Assembly (NCBI GenBank): GCA_034669045.1
Contig: JAXDOD010000184.1
Span: forward strand, 1-64,000
Source of the DNA: VAZQ01 sp034669045
GTDB taxonomy: Bacteria > Pseudomonadota > Alphaproteobacteria > Rhizobiales > Xanthobacteraceae
DNA length: 64,000 nt
Reading direction: 5' to 3'
In this document: positions 9,253 to 17,211 of the stretch, piece after piece
Layout: each line of letters starts with the position of its first letter
Numbering within the stretch: position 1 is the stretch's first letter
Position numbers and translations under genes: made by a program
The notes under the pieces: generated by a model
Databases searched by the model: none
Seen by the model: only the letters and a program-made list of their open reading frames with translations
Told to the model about the DNA's origin: nothing

Positions 9253-10062
9253 CTATCCCGCTCCTTTCCCCCGATAGCCGAGCCGCGCCGAGATCAGCTC
9301 CGCCGTCGCGATGACGTGCGGGACGACCGCGCCGACCCACTTCTTCGACAACCGCGTCACCGGCCCGGCGATGCCGACCGCCGCGACCACTTGGCCGCTG
9401 TCGTCGCGGATCGGCGCTGCCACGCAGACCATGCCGAGTTCGCTCTCCTCGTCCTCGATCGCGCAGCCGCGCTGGCGCACCAGGACGAGCGTCTTGATGA
9501 ACCGCTCCGGCGCCGTGATGGTCTTGGGCGTCCGCGCGGGTAGCCCGGCCGCGATCACCGCATCGGTAGCCGCCTGCGGCTGGAACGCCAGCATCGCCTG
9601 GCCTTCCGCCGTGCAATAGGCGGGCTTGCGCACCCCGATATCGGAGCGCATGCGGATCGCGTGCGTGCTTTCGAGGTTGTAGACGTACATGATCTCGGTG
9701 CCGTCGGGGACCGCCAGATGCACGCTCTCGTTGGTCTTTTCCCGCAGCTCATAGAGATAGGGCCGCGCCTCGTTGGAGACGGTCATGCGCCGGCGCACCA
9801 GCGCACCCAGCCGGAACAAGGCGATGCCGAGCTTGTACTTCCCGCTCGCGCGGTCCTGCTCCAGCATGCCTTCGGACATCAGCGTGGCCGCCAGCCGGTG
9901 CACCGTGCTCTTGGCGATGCCGAGCCGCCGCGCCAGCTCGCTGATGCCGATCTCGTCCTCGTCCTCGGTGAAGGCCTTGAGCACGCGCGTCGCCGTCGCG
10001 ACCGACGACAGGCGCCCGCGCTTGCGGTCTTCCGATTTGCCGCTAGCTTTGACTTTCGCCAT
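9253..10062 (-). CDS. IclR-family transcriptional regulator
   Basis: A 269-residue regulator: winged HTH at about residues 28-85 (ISELARRLGIAKSTVHRLAATL) and the IclR effector-binding domain after it, with the typical YVYNLESTHAIRM, YCTAEGQAMLAF and GCAIEDEESELGMVCVAAPI blocks. The frame is open up to 10149, but the ATG at 10062 gives the family N-terminus (MAKVKASGK) and leaves the putative operator at 10125-10137 outside the gene. It is divergent from the FAD reductase gene and likely regulates the oxygenase island, itself included. Confidence 0.88.
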   Translation of the reverse strand: MAKVKASGKSEDRKRGRLSSVATATRVLKAFTEDEDEIGISELARRLGIAKSTVHRLAATLMSEGMLEQDRASGKYKLGIALFRLGALVRRRMTVSNEARPYLYELREKTNESVHLAVPDGTEIMYVYNLESTHAIRMRSDIGVRKPAYCTAEGQAMLAFQPQAATDAVIAAGLPARTPKTITAPERFIKTLVLVRQRGCAIEDEESELGMVCVAAPIRDDSGQVVAAVGIAGPVTRLSKKWVGAVVPHVIATAELISARLGYRGKGAG

Positions 10063-10124
10063 GAGGCGCCCGGTGGACGCTGGAATTTCGGCAGGCCGCG
10101 GGCTACACCATCGTTCCGCTGCGC

Positions 10125-10137
10125 GGACCGTTGTTCC
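10125..10137. promoter_or_regulatory. putative IclR operator between iclR and the reductase gene
   Basis: GGACCGTTGTTCC matches 10 of 13 positions of the GGAACGCCGTTCC core in the oxygenase promoter at 7230-7242. It lies in the divergent region between the IclR gene and the reductase gene. Confidence 0.4.
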
Positions 10138-10193
10138 GAATCTAGGCAAGCGGTGCCGCGCAAGTCAATGACGGAGCCGACGAGAACACCCTC

Positions 10194-11420
10194 ATGAACG
10201 CTTCCCGCAGGATCGTGATCGTCGGCGGCGGGCCGGCCGGCGTCGGCGCCGCGCTGGCGGCGCGCCAGCAGGACGCCGCGGCCGAGGTCACGCTGCTCAC
10301 CGAGGAACATTGCGAGCCTTATGAAAAGCCCCCGCTGTCGAAGGCGGTTCTCACCGGCAAGGCGATGCCGCAGGCCGCGCCGATCGCCGGCCCCAAGGGC
10401 GTGGCCGGGTTCAACATCGCGCTCCGGTTCGGCGTGCGGGTGCGCGAGATCGAGCGCGCCGGCCGCACGGTGGTGACGCAGGCCGGCGAGCGCATCCCCT
10501 ACGACGCGCTCGTGCTGGCGACCGGCTCGGTCAACCGGGTGCTGCCGATGTTCCCGCAGGGCGGCGGCATCCATTATCTGCGCACGCAGGCCGAGGCGCT
10601 CGCGCTCAAGGACGAACTGCATCGCAGCAAGTCGCTCATTCTCATCGGCGGCGGCGTGGTCGGCCTCGAGATCGCGGCCTCCGCCGCCGAGATCGGCCTC
10701 AAGACCACCGTGATCGAGATTGCGCCGCGCATCCTCGGACGCGTCTGCGACGAGGAAACATCCGCCTTCATCCACGAGCGCCACCGCGAGCGGGGGGTCG
10801 ATGTCCGCGTCGCTACCGCGGTGGCGACGCTGCACGCCGCGCCGGGCGGCGGGTTCGTGGTCGAGACCACGGCGGGCGAGCGGCTCGCCGCCGATCTCAT
10901 CGTCGTCGGCGCCGGCGCCATGCCGGACGATGCGCTCGCCAAGGCGGCCGGCCTCGACGTCAGGGATGGGATCGTGGTCGACGACCATGGCCGCACCTCC
11001 GACCCGGCGATCTTTGCGGGCGGCGACTGCACGCGGTTCCCCGGCCCGCATGGGCCGGTGCGGCTCGAAAACTGGCGGCACGCGCAGGAGCACGGCGCCG
11101 TCGCCGGCCGCAACGCCGCGGGCGGCGACGCGGCCTACACGGCCGCGCCGTCGTACTGGTCGGAACAGCACGACATGTACATCCAGGGCATGGGCTGGCC
11201 CGCGGTCAATCCGACCCGGCGGGTGCGCCGGCTGATCGGCCCCAACGCAATGCTCGCGTTCGAACTGGACGGCGATCGCCTCGCCTATGTCACGGGCATC
11301 AACGCGCAACGCGACATCGCGGCGGCGCGCCGGCTCATCGAGCGCCGCGTGTCCGTCGATGCGGCCGATCTCGCCGATCCGACCAAGCCGCTGGCGGCGA
11401 TGCTCAAGGCCAAGGCGTGA
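10194..11420 (+). CDS. FAD-dependent ferredoxin reductase of the Rieske oxygenase system
   Basis: A 408-residue NAD(P)H:ferredoxin reductase of the class found with bacterial dioxygenases and P450s. There are two dinucleotide-binding motifs: FAD (VIVGGGPAGVGAAL, Gly-rich at 11-16) and NAD(P)H (LILIGGGVVGLEIA, about residue 150), and the FAD-closing segment IFAGGDCTRF. The C-terminal domain is of reductase type (SYWSEQHDMYIQGMG). The context with a Rieske ferredoxin and an oxygenase supports the electron chain NAD(P)H - this protein - ferredoxin (6877) - oxygenase (7362). Confidence 0.9.
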   Translation: MNASRRIVIVGGGPAGVGAALAARQQDAAAEVTLLTEEHCEPYEKPPLSKAVLTGKAMPQAAPIAGPKGVAGFNIALRFGVRVREIERAGRTVVTQAGERIPYDALVLATGSVNRVLPMFPQGGGIHYLRTQAEALALKDELHRSKSLILIGGGVVGLEIAASAAEIGLKTTVIEIAPRILGRVCDEETSAFIHERHRERGVDVRVATAVATLHAAPGGGFVVETTAGERLAADLIVVGAGAMPDDALAKAAGLDVRDGIVVDDHGRTSDPAIFAGGDCTRFPGPHGPVRLENWRHAQEHGAVAGRNAAGGDAAYTAAPSYWSEQHDMYIQGMGWPAVNPTRRVRRLIGPNAMLAFELDGDRLAYVTGINAQRDIAAARRLIERRVSVDAADLADPTKPLAAMLKAKA

Positions 11421-11427
11421 CCCCTCG

Positions 11428-11470
11428 TCATTCCGGGGCGCGCCGCACGAGCCCGCGCCCCGGAATCACG
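11428..11470. repeat. palindromic intergenic repeat, family A, copy 2
   Basis: Near-perfect inverted repeat: GTCATTCCGGGGCGCG pairs at 15 of 16 positions with CGCGCCCCGGAATCAC, with an 11-base centre. It lies between the reductase and dehydrogenase genes. Confidence 0.65.
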
Positions 11471-11502
11471 GGTGGAACAACCGCCGATAACAGGGAGATA
11501 CC

Positions 11503-12354
11503 ATGACCAACGGACAAAAAGAGCGGGTCGGCATCGTCGGCTGCGGGCGCATGGGCTTCGCGATGCTCAAGCACCTGGTCAAGCACGGCTACGGCGTCAC
11601 CGTCTGCGACCTCAGCGCCGAGCAGCTCAAGAAGGCGAAAGAGGCCGGCGCCGCAACCGCCGACTCGCCGGGCGCGCTCGCCAGGCAGTGCGATTTCGTG
11701 ATCCTCGGCGTCGGCTACACCGAGGAGGTCCACGCCGTGGTCTACGGCGAGGGAGGGCTGATCGCTTCGCTGGCCCCGGGCTCGATCATCGCGGTGTCCT
11801 CCACGGTCTCGCCTTTCACCGTGCAGGAGATCGACCAGGCCGCGAAGCCCAAGGGCATCGGCGTGCTTGACGCCCCGATCTGCCGCGGTCGCTTCGCGGC
11901 GGACGCGGGCACCTTGCTCGCCATGGTCGGCGGCGCGCCCGACGTGGTGGAGCGCGGCCGCGCGGTCTACGGCGCCTTCTGCTCCGACTACGCGCATCTC
12001 GGCGACGTCGGCCATGGCCAGGTCGGCAAGACCATGAACAACCTGCTGCTCTGGATCAACGCGGTCGGGCTGATCGAGGCGGGGCGGCTGGCCCAGTCCA
12101 CCGGCATCGACCTGGTCAAGCTGCGCGACGCGCTGATGATGAGCTCGGGCCAGTCGGACGCGCTCAAGGAATGGGACATGATCTCCTTCACCTGGGCGCT
12201 CAAGGACATGCAGGTGGTCGCCGAGATGGCCGACAGGGCCGGGCTGTCGCTGCCGGTCACCGGCGCGGTCAAGGAGCTGGTCAAGGAGGCGCGCCGCATC
12301 AAGGCGAGCAATCCGCCCGATTGGACCGGCAAGGGCCCGATCAAGTACGGGTGA
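11503..12354 (+). CDS. NAD(P)-dependent beta-hydroxyacid dehydrogenase (3-hydroxyisobutyrate dehydrogenase family)
   Basis: A 283-residue oxidoreductase. The N-terminal Rossmann motif is GCGRMG (13-18). The substrate-binding block VLDAPICRGRFAADAGTL corresponds to the family signature (usually DAPVSGG). K176 in HGQVGKTMNN is the likely catalytic lysine, followed by an all-alpha C-terminal domain. Cytosolic. It is the last gene of the catabolic island and probably acts on a hydroxyacid intermediate; specificity is unknown. The change from SGG to CRG in the substrate-binding motif suggests a substrate other than 3-hydroxyisobutyrate. Confidence 0.88.
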   Translation: MTNGQKERVGIVGCGRMGFAMLKHLVKHGYGVTVCDLSAEQLKKAKEAGAATADSPGALARQCDFVILGVGYTEEVHAVVYGEGGLIASLAPGSIIAVSSTVSPFTVQEIDQAAKPKGIGVLDAPICRGRFAADAGTLLAMVGGAPDVVERGRAVYGAFCSDYAHLGDVGHGQVGKTMNNLLLWINAVGLIEAGRLAQSTGIDLVKLRDALMMSSGQSDALKEWDMISFTWALKDMQVVAEMADRAGLSLPVTGAVKELVKEARRIKASNPPDWTGKGPIKYG

Positions 12355-12663
12355 TGGAGTGCATATTCTCTCGGCCTCGAGCCGCGCGTTGCGAGCACCG
12401 CCTGCCGGGATCAGGGCGGACGAAATCAGATCAGCTTGCGAGGATTGATTCGCGTTCCGAAGCGGCGGGAACGTCCGCACGCTCGGTCACTGACCGACGC
12501 AATGCGCTCTGGGCGCCGCAAAAGGCCCCTTGGCGGCCTTCCCCGGAATATTCCTCGGCGAGCGTGTCGCCGCTGCAACATGCCGCCAGACAGCGAACAA
12601 ATCTGGGCTTTTTGCATGCGCGCGGGCAAATCCAGCGCGCGCGAGCGGCAGAAATCCACATCG
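12355..12663. other. intergenic stretch without a recognisable gene
   Basis: About 310 bases between the dehydrogenase and acetyltransferase genes. Several short frames are open here on both strands, but none has a convincing start, ribosome site or protein-like composition. Confidence 0.5.
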
Positions 12664-12678
12664 TTAACCTTTGATTAA
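12664..12678. promoter_or_regulatory. CtrA-type box upstream of the acetyltransferase gene
   Basis: TTAA-N7-TTAA (TTAACCTTTGATTAA) is an exact match to the full alphaproteobacterial CtrA recognition sequence. It sits 44 bases before the ATG at 12723 in an otherwise GC-rich region. Binding is inferred from the motif only. Confidence 0.5.
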
Positions 12679-12722
12679 ACATCGCACTTGAAGGACGCCG
12701 ACGCGCTTGCTTCTATCAGCGC

Positions 12723-13232
12723 ATGAGCACGATCCTGATAGAAGTCCGTCGCGCCAAGCCGTCCGATGCATCGGCGATCGCGTTGACTCATGACGATGCC
12801 TGGCGCTCCACGTATCAGGGCATCATTCCAGGGCCCGAGCTTGACAAGCTGATCAACCGCCGCGGTCCCGACTGGTGGGAAAGCGCCATCCGCAAGGGCA
12901 GCCGGATCGCCATCCTGGTTTTCGGCGAGCATGTTGCGGGCTATGCCAACTACGGCCGCAACCGCGCGCGCAGCCTCTACTACGACGGCGAAGTCTATGA
13001 GATCTACCTGCGGCCGGAATTCCAAGGCCTGGGCTTCGGCCGCAAGCTGTTCACGGCGGCGCGCAAGGACCTGGCGCAGAGCGGGCTGCACAGCCTGGTG
13101 GTCTGGGCGCTGTCGGACAATGAGTCGGCGGTCGATTTCTACCGCAACCTCGGCGGCCGCGCGGTGGCCCGCTCGTCCGAGCGCTTCGGCACCAAGGTGC
13201 TCGATAAGGTCGCCTACGCCTGGCAGAGCTAG
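12723..13232 (+). CDS. GNAT-family N-acetyltransferase
   Basis: A 169-residue acetyltransferase with the GNAT core: the YEIYLRPEFQGLGFGRKLF block (acetyl-CoA pyrophosphate loop Q-x-x-G-x-G) at about residues 96-115 and the LWALSDNESAVDFYRNLGG-type C-terminal motif (here VVWALSDNESAVDFY). No signal peptide. Substrate unknown. A CtrA-type box lies upstream. It is transcribed alone and is convergent with folD. Confidence 0.88.
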   Translation: MSTILIEVRRAKPSDASAIALTHDDAWRSTYQGIIPGPELDKLINRRGPDWWESAIRKGSRIAILVFGEHVAGYANYGRNRARSLYYDGEVYEIYLRPEFQGLGFGRKLFTAARKDLAQSGLHSLVVWALSDNESAVDFYRNLGGRAVARSSERFGTKVLDKVAYAWQS

Positions 13233-13269
13233 GCGGGCCTTTCCAACCGTGTTGATCGTGACGGCCGGG

Positions 13270-14181
13270 CTAGTCCCGGCCGGCATCGCTTTTGGACTCG
13301 AATGACGGCAGCGGCAGGCCGGCAAGCGCGCAGGCGGCGCGCACCGTATTGGCCAGCAGGCAGGCGATCGTCATCGGCCCGACGCCGCCGGGCACCGGCG
13401 ATAGGGCGCCGGCGACCTCGCGCGCTTCCGCAAACGCCACGTCGCCCACGACGTGGGTCTTGCCGCCCTCACCGGCCACGCGATTGACGCCGACGTCGAT
13501 CACGGTGGCGCCCGGCTTGATCCAGTGGCCGCGCACCATCTCGGGCCGCCCGACCGCCGCGAACAGGAGGTCGGCACGGCGGCAGACCGCCGGCAGGTCC
13601 TGGGTCTTGGAATGGGCGACCGTCACCGTCGCGTCCTCGGCGAGCAGGAGCTGAACCAGCGGCTTGCCCACGATGTTGGAGCGGCCGATGACGACGGCCT
13701 CGAGGCCCTCGAGCGAGTGCTGCACCGTCTTCGCCAGCACCACGCAACCGAGCGGCGTGCACGGCACCAGCGCCGGCAGCCCGGTGGTGAGCCTGCCGGC
13801 ATTGGCCGGCGTGAAGCCGTCGACGTCCTTGCGCGGGTCGATGGCGGCGACGATCTTCTGGGTGTCGATATGCGCGGGCAGCGGCAGTTGCACCAGGATG
13901 CCGTGCACGACCGGGTCGGAGTTCAACCGCCCGACCAGCGTCAGCAGCTCCGCCTCGGTCGCGGTCGCGGGCAGCCGGTGATCGAACGAGCGCATGCCGG
14001 TGCCGACCGCCATCTTGGTCTTGCTGCCGACATAGACCTCGCTGGCCGGATTGGCGCCGACCAGGACCACCGCCAGCCCCGGCACCAGGCTGCGGTCGCG
14101 CGCCAGCCGGTGCGCCGCGTCCGCGACCTTGCCGCGCAGCTCCGCCGCGATCGCCTTGCCGTCGATGATCCGCGCGGTCAT
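13270..14181 (-). CDS. folD: bifunctional methylenetetrahydrofolate dehydrogenase / methenyltetrahydrofolate cyclohydrolase
   Basis: Interconverts 5,10-methylene-, methenyl- and 10-formyl-tetrahydrofolate with NADP+. The protein is 303 residues. The catalytic Y50 and K54 are in EVYVGSKTK; also present are the GILVQLPLPAHI and KDVDGFTPANAGRL blocks, the NADP-binding VIGRSNIVGKPLVQLL, and the C-terminal PVPGGVGPMTIACLL. One-carbon metabolism is also the setting of the formate dehydrogenase at the left end. It lies 146 bases after yggT on the same strand and may be co-transcribed. Confidence 0.96.
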   Translation of the reverse strand: MTARIIDGKAIAAELRGKVADAAHRLARDRSLVPGLAVVLVGANPASEVYVGSKTKMAVGTGMRSFDHRLPATATEAELLTLVGRLNSDPVVHGILVQLPLPAHIDTQKIVAAIDPRKDVDGFTPANAGRLTTGLPALVPCTPLGCVVLAKTVQHSLEGLEAVVIGRSNIVGKPLVQLLLAEDATVTVAHSKTQDLPAVCRRADLLFAAVGRPEMVRGHWIKPGATVIDVGVNRVAGEGGKTHVVGDVAFAEAREVAGALSPVPGGVGPMTIACLLANTVRAACALAGLPLPSFESKSDAGRD

Positions 14182-14218
14182 GCCGCCCTCGCTTATACGC
14201 GCGCCGGTAACCCGTCAG

Positions 14219-14265
14219 CCTCATGGTGAGGAGCGGCCCGAAGGTCGCGTCTCGAACCCTTGAGG
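14219..14265. repeat. Rhizobiales-type intergenic repeat between yggT and folD
   Basis: It begins with CCTCATGG and ends with CCCTTGAGG, with GAGGAGCGGCCCGAAGG and GTCTCGAAC between them. The ends form an imperfect inverted repeat. The layout matches a dispersed family familiar from Bradyrhizobium-like genomes. A DUF167 (yggU) gene often lies at this place; none is present. Confidence 0.45.
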
Positions 14266-14327
14266 ACCGCAAACGATTAGCGCGTCGCGCAGATTTTCTC
14301 CAGCGCGGCGGCGAGCGGCGCGACGGC

Positions 14328-14618
14328 TCAGAACACGTTGGGCCGGATGTAATAGAGGATGATGTTCTCGATCAGGATGATCAGCAGGATCAGGATCACC
14401 GGCGAAATGTCGATGCCGCCGAGATTGGGCATGATCTTGCGGATCGGGCGCAAGGCCGGCTCGGTGATGCGGAAGAGGAAATCCGCCACCATGGCGACGA
14501 ACTGGTTGCGCGTATTGACCACCCCGAAGGCGATCAGCCAGGAGACCACCGCCATGGCGATGACGAGATAGATGTAGATCTGGAGCGCGATCAGGATGAC
14601 GTCGAGGACGGCGCGCAT
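14328..14618 (-). CDS. yggT: YggT-family integral membrane protein
   Basis: A 96-residue membrane protein. There are two hydrophobic spans (VILIALQIYIYLVIAMAVVS and ISPVILILLIILIENIILYY) separated by the family-typical LFRITEPALRPIRKIMPNLGGID loop. The start at 14618 (MRAVLDVIL) is taken over the upstream ATG at 14654 because the extra 12 residues are not family-like and AGAGG precedes the inner ATG. Members are linked to osmotic tolerance and membrane protein assembly in some bacteria; the role here is not shown by sequence. Confidence 0.88.
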   Translation of the reverse strand: MRAVLDVILIALQIYIYLVIAMAVVSWLIAFGVVNTRNQFVAMVADFLFRITEPALRPIRKIMPNLGGIDISPVILILLIILIENIILYYIRPNVF

Positions 14619-14799
14619 GGCAGGAATCGCCTCTGGTTGAGCGAGGCCGCACATGTAACCGTCCCGGCGCCCGGGAACAAGGCAGTCGCGCGGCCATGGC
14701 TTGCGGCCGGGCTTATTGACAGCGCGGAAACCCAGCCCTAAATGGCCGCACTCACCGACCCGCTAGCCACGCAACGGCTCGTTTCCGTTGCTTTTCGGC

Positions 14800-14875
14800 G
14801 GGGCCGTAGCTCAGCTGGGAGAGCGCCTCGTTCGCAATGAGGAGGTCAGGGGTTCGATCCCCCTCGGCTCCACCA
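14800..14875 (+). tRNA. tRNA-Ala (anticodon CGC)
   Basis: Full cloverleaf of 76 bases with an encoded CCA end. The acceptor stem is GGGGCCG with CGGCTCC, the D arm is GCTCAGCTGGGAGAGC, the anticodon loop TTCGCAA gives anticodon CGC (reads GCG), and the T arm is GGGGTTCGATCCCC. It stands alone between yggT and the SDR gene. Confidence 0.97.
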
Positions 14876-14953
14876 GCCTTCGCGGCTGTACCGCCACGGC
14901 CGGCAAGCCAGCCCGGGCGATGCAGACGCGAAGGCTGTCCGCGGTCGTTGTTA

Positions 14954-14967
14954 TACCAAGCTTGGTA
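14954..14967. repeat. perfect 14-bp palindrome downstream of tRNA-Ala
   Basis: TACCAAGCTTGGTA is identical to its own reverse complement. It is about 80 bases after the tRNA, in a 215-base gap (14876-15090) with no other recognisable feature. Confidence 0.4.
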
Positions 14968-15090
14968 ATGATCGGCACTCGCGAGGCCTGCTTGGTGGCT
15001 TCGCTGTTGGCTCACTCGTGACCAGTCGGGGTTTATGAAGCTTGGCAGAATGGCGCTCGCGGTGCGAATTCATCCGAATGCCACGCCCCC

Positions 15091-15864
15091 TCAGCGGCCG
15101 CGATTGCGGCGGTCGATCAGCGCGAGCGCCAGCCCGCGCGGGATGAACCGCGTCAGCACCGTCACCAGCTTGTTGGCGAGGCCGGGCACCACCAGGCGCC
15201 GGCCGGCCGCAAGTCCGCGATAGCCGGCCTCCGCCACCTGCTCGGCCGTTTGCGTCAGCAGCGGCGGATAGGCTTTCGCCTTGTGTCCGGCGCGCTCCTG
15301 GAATTCGCTCGGCACCGGCCCCGGACAGAGCGTGGTGACGCGCACGCCGCGACCGCCGAGCTCGCGATGCAGCGCCTCGCTGAAGGAGAGCACATAGGCC
15401 TTGCTGGCGTAATAGACCGCCATGCCGGGACCCGGCATGAAGCCCGCGACCGACGCCACGTTGAGGATGCCGCCACGATGGCGTCCGAGACTCTCGATGA
15501 AGGCGAGCGAGAGGTCGGTCAGCGCCCGCACGTTGAGGTCGATGATCGCAAGCTGCTCGGCGCGGTCGAGCGCGGCCGCCGGTCCGACCAGCCCGAAGCC
15601 CGCGTTGTTGACCACGATGGCGGGCTCGACCCCCGCCGCCCGCAACGCCTCGCCGAGGCGCGCCACCGCGTCGGGCCGCTCGAGGTCGCACGGCAGAACG
15701 ATCGGCAACGGGTGACCCTTGGCCGCGATCGCCTGCGCGAGCGCCGCCAGCTTCTGCTCGCGGCGCGCCACCAGCACCAGGTCGTGGCCATGCGCTGCAA
15801 AGACATGCGCGAGCGCGCTGCCGATGCCGGCGGACGCGCCGGTGATCAGCGTGACGGGACGCAT
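15091..15864 (-). CDS. short-chain dehydrogenase/reductase (SDR)
   Basis: A 257-residue classical SDR. The cofactor motif is TGASAGIG near the N-terminus, the structural motif is NNAGFG, and the active-site triad shows as S (in NVASVAGF), Y and K in YYASK. The C-terminus (NKLVTVLTRFIPRGLALAL) resembles SDRs acting on lipid or ketone substrates. The start at 15864 shares one base with the stop of the TerB-like gene (TGATG), so the two are translationally coupled. Substrate unknown. Confidence 0.9.
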   Translation of the reverse strand: MRPVTLITGASAGIGSALAHVFAAHGHDLVLVARREQKLAALAQAIAAKGHPLPIVLPCDLERPDAVARLGEALRAAGVEPAIVVNNAGFGLVGPAAALDRAEQLAIIDLNVRALTDLSLAFIESLGRHRGGILNVASVAGFMPGPGMAVYYASKAYVLSFSEALHRELGGRGVRVTTLCPGPVPSEFQERAGHKAKAYPPLLTQTAEQVAEAGYRGLAAGRRLVVPGLANKLVTVLTRFIPRGLALALIDRRNRGR

Positions 15865-16337
15865 CAGGCCTGCTCGTCGCCCGAGCGGTTGGCCGCGACC
15901 TGCTGGCGCAGCTCGATGCGCTCGCGCGCGGACACATTGAGCAGATCGGCGGCGCGCCAGATCAGGTTGTCTTCGAACTCGCTGACGCGATTGTCGGCGT
16001 AGACGATCTCCCACATCATCTCGACCATGCGCCGGCGGCCCTCGTCGTCGAGCGAGCGGTTGAGCAGGCTGGTGAAGTGATAGAGATCGACCGAGTCCTG
16101 CTCCACCCGGGTCGCCTCGGCGAGAAGCTCGGCGGTCGCGGCGTCATCGAGGCCGAAGCGCCGCTTGATGATCGCGTGCAGCTTGTCGCGCTCGACCTCC
16201 GACATGACGCCGTCGATCGCCGCCGCGTGCACCAGGAGCGCCGTGGCCGCGAGCCGGTAGTCATTTTCGTCGAAGCGGCTCGGATGCTTCTCGCCGCCGG
16301 TGAGATCGGAGACGAAATGCTTGAAGGCTTGGAACAT
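15864..16337 (-). CDS. TerB-like domain protein
   Basis: A 157-residue all-helical protein of the TerB (tellurite-resistance-like) family: LAATALLVHAAAIDGVMSEVERDKL and the second repeat MVEMMWEIVYADNRVSEFEDNLIWR, each with acidic helix-loop positions of the putative metal-binding type. Other ter genes are absent, so tellurite resistance should not be inferred. It overlaps the downstream SDR gene by one base. Confidence 0.85.
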   Translation of the reverse strand: MFQAFKHFVSDLTGGEKHPSRFDENDYRLAATALLVHAAAIDGVMSEVERDKLHAIIKRRFGLDDAATAELLAEATRVEQDSVDLYHFTSLLNRSLDDEGRRRMVEMMWEIVYADNRVSEFEDNLIWRAADLLNVSARERIELRQQVAANRSGDEQA

Positions 16338-16416
16338 GGCGGTGGCGCCTCTTTCGACGTGTCATTCCCCGTGAAGCTGGACATGACAGGCCGGAATTCA
16401 AGGATCGCCGCGCGCG

Positions 16417-17025
16417 CTACTGGACGGCCTTGCCCTTGTGGGTCGCCTTTTCGAGCAGCTCGAGATTGTTCTGGATGTAGGGATTGTCCGGATCCTGGGC
16501 CTGTGCGGCCAGCAGCGTCTGGCGGGCGCGCTTGTAGTCGCTGCGCAGGATGTAGGAATAGCCCTTGTTGTTGAGGATTTCCGCCGTCGGCCCGACGATG
16601 CCGATGGCCTGGTTGTAGGCGCGGTCGGCCAGCTCGAACCGGCGCAGCCGGTCGTAGCAGGCCGCCAGCCCCACCCAGGCCTCGGCGTCGCGCGGGTAGG
16701 CTTCGACGGCACGGCGGAAATGCCGTTCCGCAAGCCCGTAATTGGCGGCGCGGTAGTATTTCTTGCCGAGGCTGAGGTCGTCGTTCGGATCGGTGCCGAG
16801 GATCCCCTGCGGATAGGGCTTTTGCGCGCCGTCGGACACCGAGCCGGTGGTGGCGGGGTCGGCGGCGGCGGTCCGGTCGGGCAGTGACCCGGTCGCCTGC
16901 GGGTCATCGGTCCGCGCGGTGCCGAGCAGGTCGCCGAATTTGCTCGAGGTCTCGCAGCCGCTCAGCCACAGGAGGCTTGCCAGCGCGACAATGAGAACTC
17001 GACCTGCACCCGCACGCATCAACAC
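16417..17025 (-). CDS. tadD: TPR lipoprotein of the tad locus (TadD-like)
   Basis: About 202 residues. The lipoprotein signal ends in LLWLSGC with Cys23 as the lipidation site. A low-complexity linker follows, then TPR-like helices from about residue 84 (YYRAANYGLAERHFRRAVEA, AWVGLAACYDRLRRFELADR, ILNNKGYSYILRSDYKRARQ). In tad systems TadD is an outer-membrane-associated pilotin/assembly factor. GTG at 17025 has AAGG at good spacing; ATG at 17019 is the alternative. It is 186 bases after tadC on the same strand. Confidence 0.82.
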   Translation of the reverse strand: MLMRAGAGRVLIVALASLLWLSGCETSSKFGDLLGTARTDDPQATGSLPDRTAAADPATTGSVSDGAQKPYPQGILGTDPNDDLSLGKKYYRAANYGLAERHFRRAVEAYPRDAEAWVGLAACYDRLRRFELADRAYNQAIGIVGPTAEILNNKGYSYILRSDYKRARQTLLAAQAQDPDNPYIQNNLELLEKATHKGKAVQ

Positions 17026-17211
17026 ACACGGCCTTCAATCGGAACCGGATACGCGAAGCTAGGCGACGATGGTTAAGATTTCCTCCTCGGCCGCGGGCCG
17101 GCGGGACCATGAAAACTCATGCAATTCAGGGGGATAGGGGCCGCGTGACGCCGGCCGGGGAGCCGCCCCGGCGAATTGCCGCAAGCGTAGGGCCCGCCGC
17201 CGGGGCGCCCG

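Noticed and set aside
14800..14875. tRNA-Ala as an attachment site of an integrated element
   Set aside because: No integrase and no repeat of the tRNA 3' end were seen in the window.
15864..16337. Tellurite resistance function for the TerB-like protein
   Set aside because: No other ter genes are present and TerB-like domains occur in many unrelated contexts.
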